Virus record (IMG/VR): IMGVR_UViG_3300036841_000024
Location: 1 to 25,717 of that record
Source of the DNA: a virus
Direction: 5' to 3' (one strand)
DNA length: 25,717 nucleotides
The notes under the pieces: generated by a model
The model's input: only the letters and a program-made list of their open reading frames with translations
Database searches by the model: none
What the model was told of the DNA's origin: nothing
Shown: one piece after another, positions 7,103 through 15,298 of the stretch
Layout of the letters: every line of letters begins with the position of its first letter
Numbering within the stretch: position 1 is the first letter of the stretch
Made by a program: the position numbers and the translations under genes

Positions 7103-8433
7103 CACGCGCCCCGCGAATCGCGCCAGCCCCAAACCGCGACGTCCAGGGCCGCGGCGGCCGAAAAGGCGCTGACGCGTGTGCGAATCTGCTGCGAGGTGTT
7201 GGTCCTCACAGAGAGCGGAGTCGAGCTGTACACGGTGTCGAGGCTGGAAATGATGGCGTTGGAATCGCCCAAACCCGTCGGCAACACGTCGGTCATGAAA
7301 AGCGGCGTGATGCGCGCGAAAACGGTGAAGTTGCTGTTGGCGCTATCGTTCAGCAGTCCGATGCTGACCAAGGCATCGACCACGACGCCCAGCGGCACGC
7401 TCGGGAGCGCTCGCGTGACCGCGGCGGTGGTGCCGACGTTGGTCACGCTCACGTCGAGCACCTGCGTCGCCCAACGGAATTCACTGCCCGACTGATTGAA
7501 CGCCAGGATGGCCGATGAGCCGTCGGTCTTGATCGAGCCGATGCGCCGTTCTTTGGTGTAGCTCGTCGGCATCGTCGGCGCGGACGGCGACGTCGAGAAC
7601 AGAACATCGACCGCGTTCGTGTCGGTGCGCTGAATGAGAAAGACGTGATACCACGTGTTCGCCGTGATCGTGCCGCTGTCAAGCCCGCCGTTGTTGTTGC
7701 CCGATACGAACGCGCTCACGGTTTTGCTGATCGCTGACGACAGGGTCATCAGCGTCGTGTTGTCATCCGACATCGCGCCGCCGACGGCGATGTCGATCTT
7801 GGTGTTGGGCGATCCCGAATTGTTGGCGAGCGTGAGTCCGGTCAGGAATGTCGGCGCTATCGGCCCGGTCGGGCCGGTTATACCCGTGGCGCCACTCGGG
7901 CCGGTTGGCCCGGTTGAGCCGATCGTGACCGGGCCGGTGACACCGGTGGCGCCGGCGGGGCCGGTGGGGCCGGTCGCTCCGGCCGGGCCGCTCGCGCCCG
8001 TTGCGCCAGTCGGCCCGCCGCTGGGGCCGGTCGGCCCGGTGGCCCCGGTTGGGCCGGTCGGCCCTGCAATGCCCGGCGGGCCGCTCACGCCGATGGGGCC
8101 GGTTGCGCCAGTGACGCCGCTCGGCCCCGTAGGGCCGCCAGCAGGGCCGGTTGCTCCGGTCACGCCTACCGTGCCAGGGGTGCCCGACGGCCCGGCTGGC
8201 CCGGTTGCACCTTGCGGGCCGGTGACACCGGTGGCGCCGGTCGGGCCGGTGGGTCCGCCGGCCGGACCCGTGGCGCCCGTCAGGCCAGTGGTGCCGGTTG
8301 CGCCGGTCAGCCCTTGCGGCCCCGTGGCGCCGACCGGGCCATAGGGCGCCGCGGTTGCGACCGACGATGGGATCAGATCGCCGTCAACAGTCTCGGCCGC
8401 TTGCCGCTTGAGCGTGACCGATCGGATCGTCAT
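7102..8433 (-). CDS. Collagen-like tail fibre protein, 443 aa
   Basis: Second collagen-like fibre. The start at 8433 overlaps the upstream 128-aa gene as ATGA. Residues 1-30 form a short anchor ([16 protein letters not shown] ... ATAAPYG). Residues about 30-190 are Gly-X-Y triplets, mostly GPT, GAT and GPS. The C-terminal 250 residues begin [20 protein letters not shown] and include [20 protein letters not shown] and [19 protein letters not shown]. This is a C-terminal domain I recognise from many alphaproteobacterial phage and prophage fibres. It probably trimerises and presents a receptor-binding or structural head. Its shared N-terminal pattern with the larger fibre downstream suggests both attach to the same baseplate partner, perhaps the 128-aa protein. 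Confidence 0.86.
   Translation of the reverse strand: MTIRSVTLKRQAAETVDGDLIPSSVATAAPYGPVGATGPQGLTGATGTTGLTGATGPAGGPTGPTGATGVTGPQGATGPAGPSGTPGTVGVTGATGPAGGPTGPSGVTGATGPIGVSGPPGIAGPTGPTGATGPTGPSGGPTGATGASGPAGATGPTGPAGATGVTGPVTIGSTGPTGPSGATGITGPTGPIAPTFLTGLTLANNSGSPNTKIDIAVGGAMSDDNTTLMTLSSAISKTVSAFVSGNNNGGLDSGTITANTWYHVFLIQRTDTNAVDVLFSTSPSAPTMPTSYTKERRIGSIKTDGSSAILAFNQSGSEFRWATQVLDVSVTNVGTTAAVTRALPSVPLGVVVDALVSIGLLNDSANSNFTVFARITPLFMTDVLPTGLGDSNAIISSLDTVYSSTPLSVRTNTSQQIRTRVSAFSAAAALDVAVWGWRDSRGA
7863..8345 (-). repeat. Collagen-like Gly-X-Y triplet array in the smaller fibre
   Basis: About 160 codons of almost unbroken Gly-X-Y, with Pro common at X and Thr, Ala or Ser at Y ([10 protein letters not shown] type). 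The DNA is a run of gg-cc-rich nine-base units with varied third bases. On the plus strand it creates a GPVGPV shadow frame. Confidence 0.92.
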
Positions 8434-8816
8434 CGCGTGATGCCCTCGACGATCTCGAGGTCGATCTCGACGACCACGCGGGTGTTCTCGTCATCGCTGC
8501 CGCGGATATCGGCGTAATAGATCCCGGGCAATTCGCCGGTCACCATCGCCATCGGCACGTTGATGATGAGGAAGCCGAAGTTCGGCGGATCGCCGATGAG
8601 CAGCGTGCCGTCTTTCGTCGAGGCCCGGATGATGACCTCGTGATCCTCGGGCTGGCGCCGCACCTCCATCTCGAAATAGATGCCGCGCAGGTCGAGCTGC
8701 GGCTGGCTTGGATCCGAGCCGTCCACGAGGAACAGCAGCGAATCGACCCAATCCTCATTGGTGCCGGTCTGAACTTCGATCGAGACCAGCGGGATCGCGA
8801 GCAGATTGGTCTGCAT
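8430..8816 (-). CDS. Small beta-rich baseplate/fibre-base protein (BppU N-terminal-like fold suspected), 128 aa
   Basis: A short acidic protein of predicted beta strands: [21 protein letters not shown], then [21 protein letters not shown], then [18 protein letters not shown], ending [13 protein letters not shown]. The order (DLtG..f.m.vR, ..dG.l.i, ..pG.YyaDir, ..G.v.v..GiTR) matches a pattern I associate with the N-terminal domain of upper baseplate proteins such as BppU and with small proteins placed just before phage fibres. It is followed, with an ATGA overlap, by the collagen-like fibre. I infer a connector between baseplate and fibre. The fold assignment is by eye only. Confidence 0.55.
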   Translation of the reverse strand: MQTNLLAIPLVSIEVQTGTNEDWVDSLLFLVDGSDPSQPQLDLRGIYFEMEVRRQPEDHEVIIRASTKDGTLLIGDPPNFGFLIINVPMAMVTGELPGIYYADIRGSDDENTRVVVEIDLEIVEGITR

Positions 8817-8822
8817 GTTGCT

Positions 8823-9311
8823 TTAAGCGGGCGGGATGTAAACCGGCGGAATCTTCGTCGGCCAATGACTGTCGTCGGTGGGATCGAGCGGTAGGCCGGA
8901 GACCATCGCGTCGGACGATTGCCGCACCGAATTGACGTAGTTCCAGCCGGCGTCGGCGGCCGCCTTGCGATCCTTGGCATCCGTCGGCCAGGCTTCCGTG
9001 TCGGCACCGAATTTCGTGATGCTCGCGACCGCGTCGGCCTGCGCGTTGCTTTGCGAATAATCGGGGAAAGCTTCGCTGATGCGGCGCTTGGCTTCGGCGT
9101 TGGCGATCACCTCCGCATGCGAGCGCCAATTGGCCGCCAGCACGTAGCCGGGAACATCCTTCGAAGGAACGACGGCGCTGTCGGGCACCGTCATCAGCGC
9201 GAGGTTCTCGCCGAGACGCGATAGATCGCGAATGATCGTGCCGTCGGGGTAGTACCCGATGACCATAGGCTGTTGCTCGCCGAGATCGGCGCGAGGCACG
9301 ATAACCTGCAT
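8823..9311 (-). CDS. Hypothetical protein in fibre region, 162 aa
   Basis: Starts at ATG 9311 with a good ribosome site (AAGGGGAAATC before ATG), which lends support to the gene. I do not recognise the family. The N-terminus is beta-like (QVIVPRADLGEQQPMVIGYYPDG). Residues about 50-110 are helical (ANWRSHAEVIANAEAKRRISEAF ... AQADAVASITKFGAD). The C-terminus is Pro-rich (TKIPPVYIPPA). There is no transmembrane segment or signal peptide. Its place between the beta-helix fibre and the connector-like protein suggests a fibre accessory or fibre assembly role. It is also possible that it is a structural adaptor. Confidence 0.7.
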   Translation of the reverse strand: MQVIVPRADLGEQQPMVIGYYPDGTIIRDLSRLGENLALMTVPDSAVVPSKDVPGYVLAANWRSHAEVIANAEAKRRISEAFPDYSQSNAQADAVASITKFGADTEAWPTDAKDRKAAADAGWNYVNSVRQSSDAMVSGLPLDPTDDSHWPTKIPPVYIPPA

Positions 9312-9326
9312 GATTTCCCCTTGGCT

Positions 9327-11003
9327 TTAGCCGGCTTTGACCAGCGAACCGTTGTTGCCGGGGCCGCCATTCGTCGCTGGCGACGACGTGCCCCAAGTCG
9401 AGCCAGTGGCATTCACCTCCGAGAGATCGAAAGCGTAGACGTCTAGAGTCGCGTTGCCGGTGAACGCGGAGCTGCCGACCAGCATGCCACCAAGCTGGCC
9501 CGCGATAGCACCGTAAGTGCCGTTCATCTGGCCTTGGCACAGCCTAAAAAAATAAATCTGCGAGCCGGTTGCCGATTCGTAGCCCGACCAGGCGTTGCCA
9601 TAACTGCCGCAAGTATCGAGCACCATCGATGCATTGGTGCTGCAACACCAACCGTCGGTGAAACAGCCGCACGCGTAGGAGTTGGTCGCATCAAGCGATG
9701 ACTCGATCGCGACATAACCGAAGCTGCCGCTGCCCCACACGCAAACGGTGTCACAATAGATATTGCCGCCGCGCGGTGGATTGATGCCGGCAACCTGACC
9801 AGCATTCGATGACGCATACACATTCTCGCCGGTAATCAGCAATTGCTTATAAGTGATGCGGCCCGGCCCGGTATGCTGTAGCCCGCAAAGCTGCGCGTTG
9901 GTGAAATGAATTTCGGTGCCGAACCGCGCGCGCAGCATGGCGATATTCGTCGCCGAGTCCGCCGCGCGCGCAGCCGAGCTGTTGCCGGTCTTGGCGAAGT
10001 CGGCCTGGCCCGGCGCGGCAGCCAGCATCGTGCCTTGCATGACGATCCGATTGGCGTCGACGTGATAGGTACTGATCGGCGAAAACACGCCAGTCCCGAG
10101 CTGGATCGTCACCGTGACGTTGGGCGGGATGCGCTTGCGGCCGAGCGCGCTGAACACGGCTGCCGGCGTCGCGAATTGCGACGACGGCACGTTGAGGGTG
10201 ACGTTCTGCGTTATCGAGACGTTGGGCGCGACGTAGAAGCGGGTGCCGTCATAGCTCAGGATCAGGATGTCGCCGGCACAGATGTCGGATGGCAGCAGAT
10301 CGCCGCCGCCGAGCGCATACACCTGCTTGGCGCCAAGCGACTGCACGTTGATGGTCGTCGGGCCGGTGTTCGTGTTTGCGGCCTTGACCATGCAGATGAA
10401 GCCAGCGACCAGCTGCGAGCCGGTGACGGCCGGCGAGAAATTTGCGGTGATCAGATTGGGAGTCGGCGAACTGTCGACCGTGTAAGGGACGTTGATGTAA
10501 TAGACGGTCGAACCACCGCCGCCGGTGCCGGTGCCGCCAAAATTGATCGCCTGGAAATTCGTACCATCATAGACCAGCTCGACGATGTCGCCGGCATAGA
10601 AATCATTTGCCGCGAGCTGCGCGCCGCCTGGTTTCTTGATCTGCACGCGGCCGGCGCCGGCGTCGATGGTCGCCGGGCCGGTGATCGTATTTTTCACCTT
10701 GACGCGCAGCGGCAGGCCGACGGTGTAGCTCGTCATCGGCGGATCGTAGGCGACCGAGAGCGAGTTGACCGAGCCGGAATCCTCGGCATAGTTCATCCGT
10801 TGCGAGCGGACGCCCTTCGCCATCTGCGCCAGATCGTTCTCCTCGGGAGTGATGATGCTTTTCGAGATGACCGCCACGATCTCGCGCATCGGGTTTTCGA
10901 ACGCCGCCGCCGGCGGGATCGAGCCTTGGCGCGCCTGGCTCGGATCGCCGTTGATGTAGTGCGCATCGGGATCGCTGATGCCATACGGCTGCACATATTT
11001 CAT
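9327..11003 (-). CDS. Tail fibre/spike protein with repeated N-terminal domains and beta-helix-like C-terminus, 558 aa
   Basis: First fibre gene after the baseplate genes, where Mu has its fibre gene S. The N-terminus (MKYVQPYGISDPDAHYINGD ... GSIPPAAAFENPMREIV) is an anchor type I recognise from alphaproteobacterial prophage fibres. Residues about 85-160 and 170-260 are two versions of one domain (GPATIDAGAG ... AGDIVELVYDGTNF and GPTTINVQSLG ... AGDILILSYDGTRF). From about residue 265 the sequence is low in charge and rich in Gly, Ser, Thr and Asn, with short strands as in right-handed beta-helices. This part carries clustered cysteines (YCDTVC, ACGCFTDGWCCS, DTCGSYG, RLCQG). AGGGG overlaps the gp48 stop and serves as ribosome site. 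No depolymerase catalytic site can be assigned. Confidence 0.82.
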   Translation of the reverse strand: MKYVQPYGISDPDAHYINGDPSQARQGSIPPAAAFENPMREIVAVISKSIITPEENDLAQMAKGVRSQRMNYAEDSGSVNSLSVAYDPPMTSYTVGLPLRVKVKNTITGPATIDAGAGRVQIKKPGGAQLAANDFYAGDIVELVYDGTNFQAINFGGTGTGGGGSTVYYINVPYTVDSSPTPNLITANFSPAVTGSQLVAGFICMVKAANTNTGPTTINVQSLGAKQVYALGGGDLLPSDICAGDILILSYDGTRFYVAPNVSITQNVTLNVPSSQFATPAAVFSALGRKRIPPNVTVTIQLGTGVFSPISTYHVDANRIVMQGTMLAAAPGQADFAKTGNSSAARAADSATNIAMLRARFGTEIHFTNAQLCGLQHTGPGRITYKQLLITGENVYASSNAGQVAGINPPRGGNIYCDTVCVWGSGSFGYVAIESSLDATNSYACGCFTDGWCCSTNASMVLDTCGSYGNAWSGYESATGSQIYFFRLCQGQMNGTYGAIAGQLGGMLVGSSAFTGNATLDVYAFDLSEVNATGSTWGTSSPATNGGPGNNGSLVKAG

Positions 11004-11013
11004 TGTCCGACCC

Positions 11014-11748
11014 CTAGGGGGTTCCCTGCATCGGTCCGCCGAATGCGAGCGACGAGAAATCCATGGTCAGATACGTCTGTGCGGGCTTCCACCGGTTGAG
11101 CAGGCATTGCAGTTCTTCCGGGACCGCGAACTTGAGATGCGGGTCGACGCCGGCCTGGCCGCTGCCGGCGCGGAACCAGGTCAGCCCGACTTGTCCGACC
11201 TCGATCGACCAATAGAACCGCAGCTCCGGCGGGCCGATGTACCAGCGGAAGTTCTCGTCAGTGTTGACGATGAGGTTGCCGTTGGCGTCGCGCGTGCTCG
11301 GCCGCGTATCGCCGACCTGGCTGATGCCGGCCATGAACGGCGCGAATTCCTTGATGTGAATGGTGTAGCCGAGCCACTCCATCACCTGTTCGTAGTAGGC
11401 GCGCGACTGCCCGCCCTTCCACGTCATCATCAGCACCAGCATGCGCTGGCGCTCGGCGATGGTCGTGGCGCTCGGCAGGCACGGATCCGGCAATCGCCAT
11501 GCGCGCTCCCATTCGGGCAGGAGCTCGATGGTCTTGCGCGGATCGCTCTCGCGCTCGAGCAGGTCGGCGGCGCGGCCGTCGACGTAGCCCCAGATCTGCG
11601 CAAGCCCGCGACAGGTGCGAACGAGGACGCTGTCCGGCTTGCGCGGCCAGGCGATGCCTAGCGGCAGCAAACGCAGAAACGGCCAGACGTAGTCATCGCC
11701 GCTGCGGCGGACGTGGCGATCGCGGTTAATCGTAGTAGTAGACGTCAC
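11014..11748 (-). CDS. Baseplate protein, Mu gp48-like (YmfQ/DUF2313), 244 aa
   Basis: Belongs to the baseplate protein family that follows the J-like wedge protein in Mu and many Mu-like tails. Family features seen here are the opening FLRLLPLGIAWPRKPDSVLV, then GRAADLLERESDPRKTIELLPEWERAWRLPD, then TIAERQRMLVLMMTWKGGQS and YYEQVMEWLGYTIHIKEF. The C-terminus ends with the typical LLNRWKPAQTYLTMDFS. Start is GTG at 11748, lying inside the last 23 bases of the gp47-like gene. Length is near that of relatives. It should sit in the baseplate between wedge and fibre. Confidence 0.9.
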   Translation of the reverse strand: MTSTTTINRDRHVRRSGDDYVWPFLRLLPLGIAWPRKPDSVLVRTCRGLAQIWGYVDGRAADLLERESDPRKTIELLPEWERAWRLPDPCLPSATTIAERQRMLVLMMTWKGGQSRAYYEQVMEWLGYTIHIKEFAPFMAGISQVGDTRPSTRDANGNLIVNTDENFRWYIGPPELRFYWSIEVGQVGLTWFRAGSGQAGVDPHLKFAVPEELQCLLNRWKPAQTYLTMDFSSLAFGGPMQGTP

Positions 11749-12799
11749 CGAGCACCGCCATGTGGCCGGGGCCTTGCATCACGTCGTCGTCGTTGTTGAC
11801 GAGATCGAACGACACGACCTGCAGCGCGTTCATGACCGCGTAGGATTTCCAGCTGGCGAAGATGGTTTGTCCCGGCTTCGCCTTTTCCCACAGCATTGCC
11901 TTGAGGCTGGCCTCGATCGACGCGCGCACCTCCGGCGTGTCGGGATCGAGCTTGGCAATGCGCACGTCGATGAATTGCTTGAGCGGCGCCAGGACCCAAA
12001 AGTCCTCGACCGCAACCGGCCGCATCGTGTCGATGTACTGCTTGACCGGGACGAGGTCGGCCTCGTAAGGAAAGCCATCGTTGTCGGCGCGCAGGTCGTC
12101 CATCATCACGCGCACGGTTACGGTCCCGACGCCCATCTCGAGCGGCGCGCACCAGGCGCGGGTCACGCCGGGCACCGCGAGCGCCCAGTGCTCATAGTCG
12201 TAGGCAGCCCCGCCTTGCGGTGGCTGGCGGATGCGCTTGAGCACGCGCGCGCGCAGTTCGGAATCGGTCTCGACGTCGGTGCCGCCGGTGAGCTCGCCGG
12301 CGACCTCCGCTATCGAATCCACGCCGGGAAGCACGACCGTAAAATTGAGCGCGGTCGCTTCGTTGCCGGCGACGCCGGCGTCGAGTGCGCGCACCGGCGC
12401 GTTGGTCGCCCCCTCGCCGATGACGATGTCCGCGGTGGTTTCGTAACCGATGTTATTGCCGGTGAGCTGGCTCCCGTTCGGCACCAGGGTGCCGGCGACG
12501 CCAGTGACCATGATCGTGCCCTGCGCGAAGGTCGCCTGCTTGCGGCCGGTGGTGCCATCGGCATTGACCAGCCAGATGTCTCCGTGACGGTCGAGCCATT
12601 CGTGCTCGGCGGTATCGGGGAGGAGCTGCTTGGACAGCCAGTCGATATAGCGCAGGACATGATGCGCCAGGCCGGCCATCGCGTCCAACATGACGCGCAG
12701 GACGTTGTTGCCGATGAAGGCAGCGCCGTAGAGCGAGGCGGTGATGTTATCACGCACCATCTCCCGAACTTGACGCAGTGTTGGAGTTTGCCAGGGCAC
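11726..12799 (-). CDS. Baseplate wedge protein J-like (Mu gp47-like), 357 aa
   Basis: A Baseplate_J family protein that builds the wedge of contractile-tail baseplates. Family hallmarks are the N-terminal helical part (NVLRVMLDAMAGLAHHVLRYIDWLSKQLLPDTAEHEWLDR, two segments), the beta part (GTLVPNGSQLTGNNIGYETT), the conserved GGTDVETDSELRARVLKRIRQPP and AVPGVTRAW. The start is GTG at 12799, one base after the gp46-like stop. Its length is close to Mu gp47. It is followed by the gp48-like gene with a 23-base overlap, the same order as in Mu. Confidence 0.94.
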   Translation of the reverse strand: MPWQTPTLRQVREMVRDNITASLYGAAFIGNNVLRVMLDAMAGLAHHVLRYIDWLSKQLLPDTAEHEWLDRHGDIWLVNADGTTGRKQATFAQGTIMVTGVAGTLVPNGSQLTGNNIGYETTADIVIGEGATNAPVRALDAGVAGNEATALNFTVVLPGVDSIAEVAGELTGGTDVETDSELRARVLKRIRQPPQGGAAYDYEHWALAVPGVTRAWCAPLEMGVGTVTVRVMMDDLRADNDGFPYEADLVPVKQYIDTMRPVAVEDFWVLAPLKQFIDVRIAKLDPDTPEVRASIEASLKAMLWEKAKPGQTIFASWKSYAVMNALQVVSFDLVNNDDDVMQGPGHMAVLGDVYYYD

Positions 12800-12800
12800 G

Positions 12801-13307
12801 TTAGAACGAGACGTCAGCCATTTCTGACCAAAGATATTGCCAGCGCAGTTCGATTGCGGTTTTCGGCCCGCGATACATCACGACATAGATGTCGATGCGT
12901 TCCTTGCCGACACGGGCCGCTTGCACCTCGACCTGCGAGCAGATGCGGCGATCGATGAACGGTTGCAGCGCTTCGCGGACATAGGCTTGCGCGCGCACGA
13001 CGGTGGCGCCTTCCTTGGCGCCCGGATCGGCGATCTTGGCGCGGCGCAACAGCCAATGCTTGCAGCCGATCGGCCAGCCGTTCCAGATTTCTTCCGCGTC
13101 GATGTCGGCCCACCAGCCGCGACGATCGGGGTCATCCGGATCGGGGACCACGTCGTCCTCGCCGGCGAGCGCATCGGTCCCGACCGCCAGGCGCACCGCG
13201 GTCGCCAGCTCCTCCTCCTCGCTCAAGGTACCGTCTGGCATTTGCAGCCAGTCCATCAGCGTGCTCTCAAGCGTGAAGGTCGTGTTGCGGAGCTTGATGT
13301 CGGTCAT
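12801..13307 (-). CDS. Baseplate protein Mu gp46-like (phage GP46 family), 168 aa
   Basis: The ATG at 13307 overlaps the previous stop as ATGA; earlier open codons are Arg/Asp-rich shadow. The middle has the family pattern DRRGWWADIDAEEIWNGWPI followed by KHWLLRRAKI, then an AQAYVREALQPFID helix. The C-terminus is beta-rich (VQAARVGKERIDIYVVMYRG). In Mu-like tails this is a wedge component comparable to gpW/gp25 of other phages. Its position directly before the J-like gene supports the call. Confidence 0.9.
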   Translation of the reverse strand: MTDIKLRNTTFTLESTLMDWLQMPDGTLSEEEELATAVRLAVGTDALAGEDDVVPDPDDPDRRGWWADIDAEEIWNGWPIGCKHWLLRRAKIADPGAKEGATVVRAQAYVREALQPFIDRRICSQVEVQAARVGKERIDIYVVMYRGPKTAIELRWQYLWSEMADVSF

Positions 13308-14425
13308 GGCCAGCCCGCCGTCACGTCGTAGTCGATGACGTCGTCGATATCGGTCAAGGCCATGATCGCGTTGCTCTTGCTGGTCTTGACCGTCAGCAAG
13401 TCTTCGCGGCGGGACGCGATGCCCGACATGATCGCGGAGATCTCGGCGAGCGTCAGATCGACCGGCGTCGCGCTCTCGATCGGCGTCCACCCCACCTTCG
13501 ATGAGAGCGGGGTGCTGATGTTATCGACAGGTACAAAGGTATTTGAGATCGGTGTGAGCGCGGCGAGAGCGGACAACGCCGCGAATGCGAGCACGAGCGT
13601 GGTAGCGCCGCCAAACGCCACGGCAGTGTGTGCGATACCTCCGCTCAAGCCCGGTGCCGCATTGCCGGCAGAGGTTTGCAGTTTGTTGTTGACCGTGTTC
13701 GCGTCGACGGCAATGTCGCCGAGCACCGTATCGTTGAGAAACGACACCAGCACATTGGCCGCGCCGGCGAGATTATTGATCGCCACAACTTTGTCGTTGT
13801 GGTCGACGATCAGGCTGTTGCCGCTCGCGACCACGCCGGCATTGACCGGCTCGACCACGCCGGAATTGACCCTGGTGATGATGGCTGCTTCCTGCGCGTT
13901 CACTTGGGTCACGAGCGTGTTGGCGTGGGTTACGATGTTGGCGTTGATCAGATTGATGATAGTGTTGATCTGGCTGATCAGATCGTTTCCGCCGGAGGAA
14001 CCGGGTCCGAGCCCGGCGAGGACGGATGGCATCGTCTTGGTCGACATGTTCGCGACCGCGCCATCGTCCGCCGGCCAGGTGTAGTCGCCTGCAGCAACCG
14101 CATGATGCAGCGGCAGTTGCCGCTTGCTGTCATAGAGCTCCTGGATCAGGTCGGTCTGTATCTTTTGCGCCTGCGCCAGCGTGAGCCCGGGCAACAGGTG
14201 CATGAACTGCTGGAAGAACGGACACCAGGGCGTCAGGTAGGTGAAGGTTTCGCGCAGGCCGTTGAGGTTATTCCCGGCCTCGTCCTGCAGTTCGATCTCG
14301 CCCTTGCCGTCGATCCACTGCACCATCCAAATGTTGTCGGGCAGCAATGACGAAACGTCGATCCCCTTGGTCGAGCTGTTGTCGACCGACATCAAACCGT
14401 GGTCGGTGTTGATCCACCACCGCAC
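13304..14425 (-). CDS. Unrecognised structural protein inserted between spike and gp46, 373 aa
   Basis: Starts at GTG 14425, three bases after the spike stop, and overlaps gp46 by four bases, so it is fully part of the operon. Residues 1-60 look globular (WWINTDHGLMSVD ... DNIWMVQWIDGKGEIELQD). Residues about 65-110 include a helix (LTLAQAQKIQTDLIQELYDSKRQ). The middle, residues about 140-260, is a long Asn/Val/Ala-rich helical or coiled region with alternating Ile and Asn (QINTIINLINANIVTHANTL), then an Ala-rich hydrophobic stretch (ATTLVLAFAALSALAAL). The C-terminus (SGIASRREDLLTVKTSKSNA ... DIDDVIDYDVTAGWP) resembles the end of some phage fibre-associated proteins, possibly DUF4376-like. 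Mu has no gene here. It may be a fibre, a spike partner or a baseplate decoration. Confidence 0.75.
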   Translation of the reverse strand: MRWWINTDHGLMSVDNSSTKGIDVSSLLPDNIWMVQWIDGKGEIELQDEAGNNLNGLRETFTYLTPWCPFFQQFMHLLPGLTLAQAQKIQTDLIQELYDSKRQLPLHHAVAAGDYTWPADDGAVANMSTKTMPSVLAGLGPGSSGGNDLISQINTIINLINANIVTHANTLVTQVNAQEAAIITRVNSGVVEPVNAGVVASGNSLIVDHNDKVVAINNLAGAANVLVSFLNDTVLGDIAVDANTVNNKLQTSAGNAAPGLSGGIAHTAVAFGGATTLVLAFAALSALAALTPISNTFVPVDNISTPLSSKVGWTPIESATPVDLTLAEISAIMSGIASRREDLLTVKTSKSNAIMALTDIDDVIDYDVTAGWP

Positions 14426-14428
14426 GAT

Positions 14429-15295
14429 TCAGACCTTACAGTGCGGGTCTTTTTTGGTGATGATCGGCACATCCGAATAGCAGCCGGTATCGTCGACCCA
14501 CACGCGGAAGTCCTCGAAGCGGATGTGCGCGTGCTGGTCGGTGACCTGCGTCGAATGCTTGCGATCGTTATGATAGGTGCTCGTATCGCTGCCACCGCGC
14601 TGCGCTGCATAGTATTCGCCGTGCCGCTGCGTCTGCACCTGGCCCTGCTGCTCCATATAGACTTCCGACTTGAGATTGTCATCGCGTGCCGATTTCTGGC
14701 CGAGCTCCTTCTGTTGCGTCTGCTGCTGCGGCTGAGCTCCCCGCGCGCCCTGCTGTTGCTGCTGTTGCTGACTTTGCGATTTGGGAACGAGGGCGATGCG
14801 CAGCACCTTGTCGTCACGGGTCGACAGATAGGTGCCGTCCTTGTGCATCAAAAGCTGCTGCCGATCGTCCTTGAGGCGATATTGCGCAGTGTCGCCTTCC
14901 TCGAGCTCTTTCAAGCGGTGGCGCCGGTCGTCGATCGCGATGATGACCGGATGCGAGCGCGAGCCGTTGATGTAGAGCACGATCGCCTCGGCGGCGTCGC
15001 CCTGCGGCTGCTGCCCGACATCGCCCGGCGTATTGCCCGCGCCACCGCCGCCGTTCGCCGCCGGCGCATCGAATTGCGGATTCGGCTGTTGCTGCTGGTC
15101 GTCCTGGTCCTGCTTCGCCGGGACGTTGGTAAACCCGTAGCTCTGGGCGCGCTCGACGTCGGTGTGGGTTTCCGACTTCATCACATCGAGCGACTTGGCC
15201 TGCTGCCAGAGATGCTTGTCGTCGGCCTCGCGCAAGGTCGCGCGTGACGCGCTGGTCTGAACCCGCTGCGCGGTGTCGAGGGTATTCGATCGCAT
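14429..15295 (-). CDS. Baseplate spike protein, Mu gp45-like, with Gln-rich insertion, 288 aa
   Basis: Mu gp45 family trimeric spike that pierces the outer membrane. Family signals are ERAQSYGFTNVP near residues 49-60, AEAIVLYINGSRSHPVIIAIDDRRHRLKELEEGD near residues 102-135 (an OB-like domain, given as joined segments) and LLMHKDGTYLS. The C-terminus has DQHAHIRFEDFRVWVDD and ends DPHCKV. Histidines here might bind the apical metal, but I cannot assign the site. Two Gln-rich segments are inserted, one near residues 62-75 and one near 173-200 with seven Gln in a row. The protein is longer than Mu gp45 (about 200 aa). It follows the hub gene by three bases. Confidence 0.88.
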   Translation of the reverse strand: MRSNTLDTAQRVQTSASRATLREADDKHLWQQAKSLDVMKSETHTDVERAQSYGFTNVPAKQDQDDQQQQPNPQFDAPAANGGGGAGNTPGDVGQQPQGDAAEAIVLYINGSRSHPVIIAIDDRRHRLKELEEGDTAQYRLKDDRQQLLMHKDGTYLSTRDDKVLRIALVPKSQSQQQQQQQGARGAQPQQQTQQKELGQKSARDDNLKSEVYMEQQGQVQTQRHGEYYAAQRGGSDTSTYHNDRKHSTQVTDQHAHIRFEDFRVWVDDTGCYSDVPIITKKDPHCKV

Positions 15296-15298
15296 GCT

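Noticed and set aside
6038-7495. A 485-codon plus-strand frame, and other plus-strand frames reading GPVGPVAP, across the collagen arrays
   Set aside because: The reverse complement of GGN-CCN-ACN units is automatically open and collagen-like. The minus-strand frames have proper starts, coupling and tip domains.
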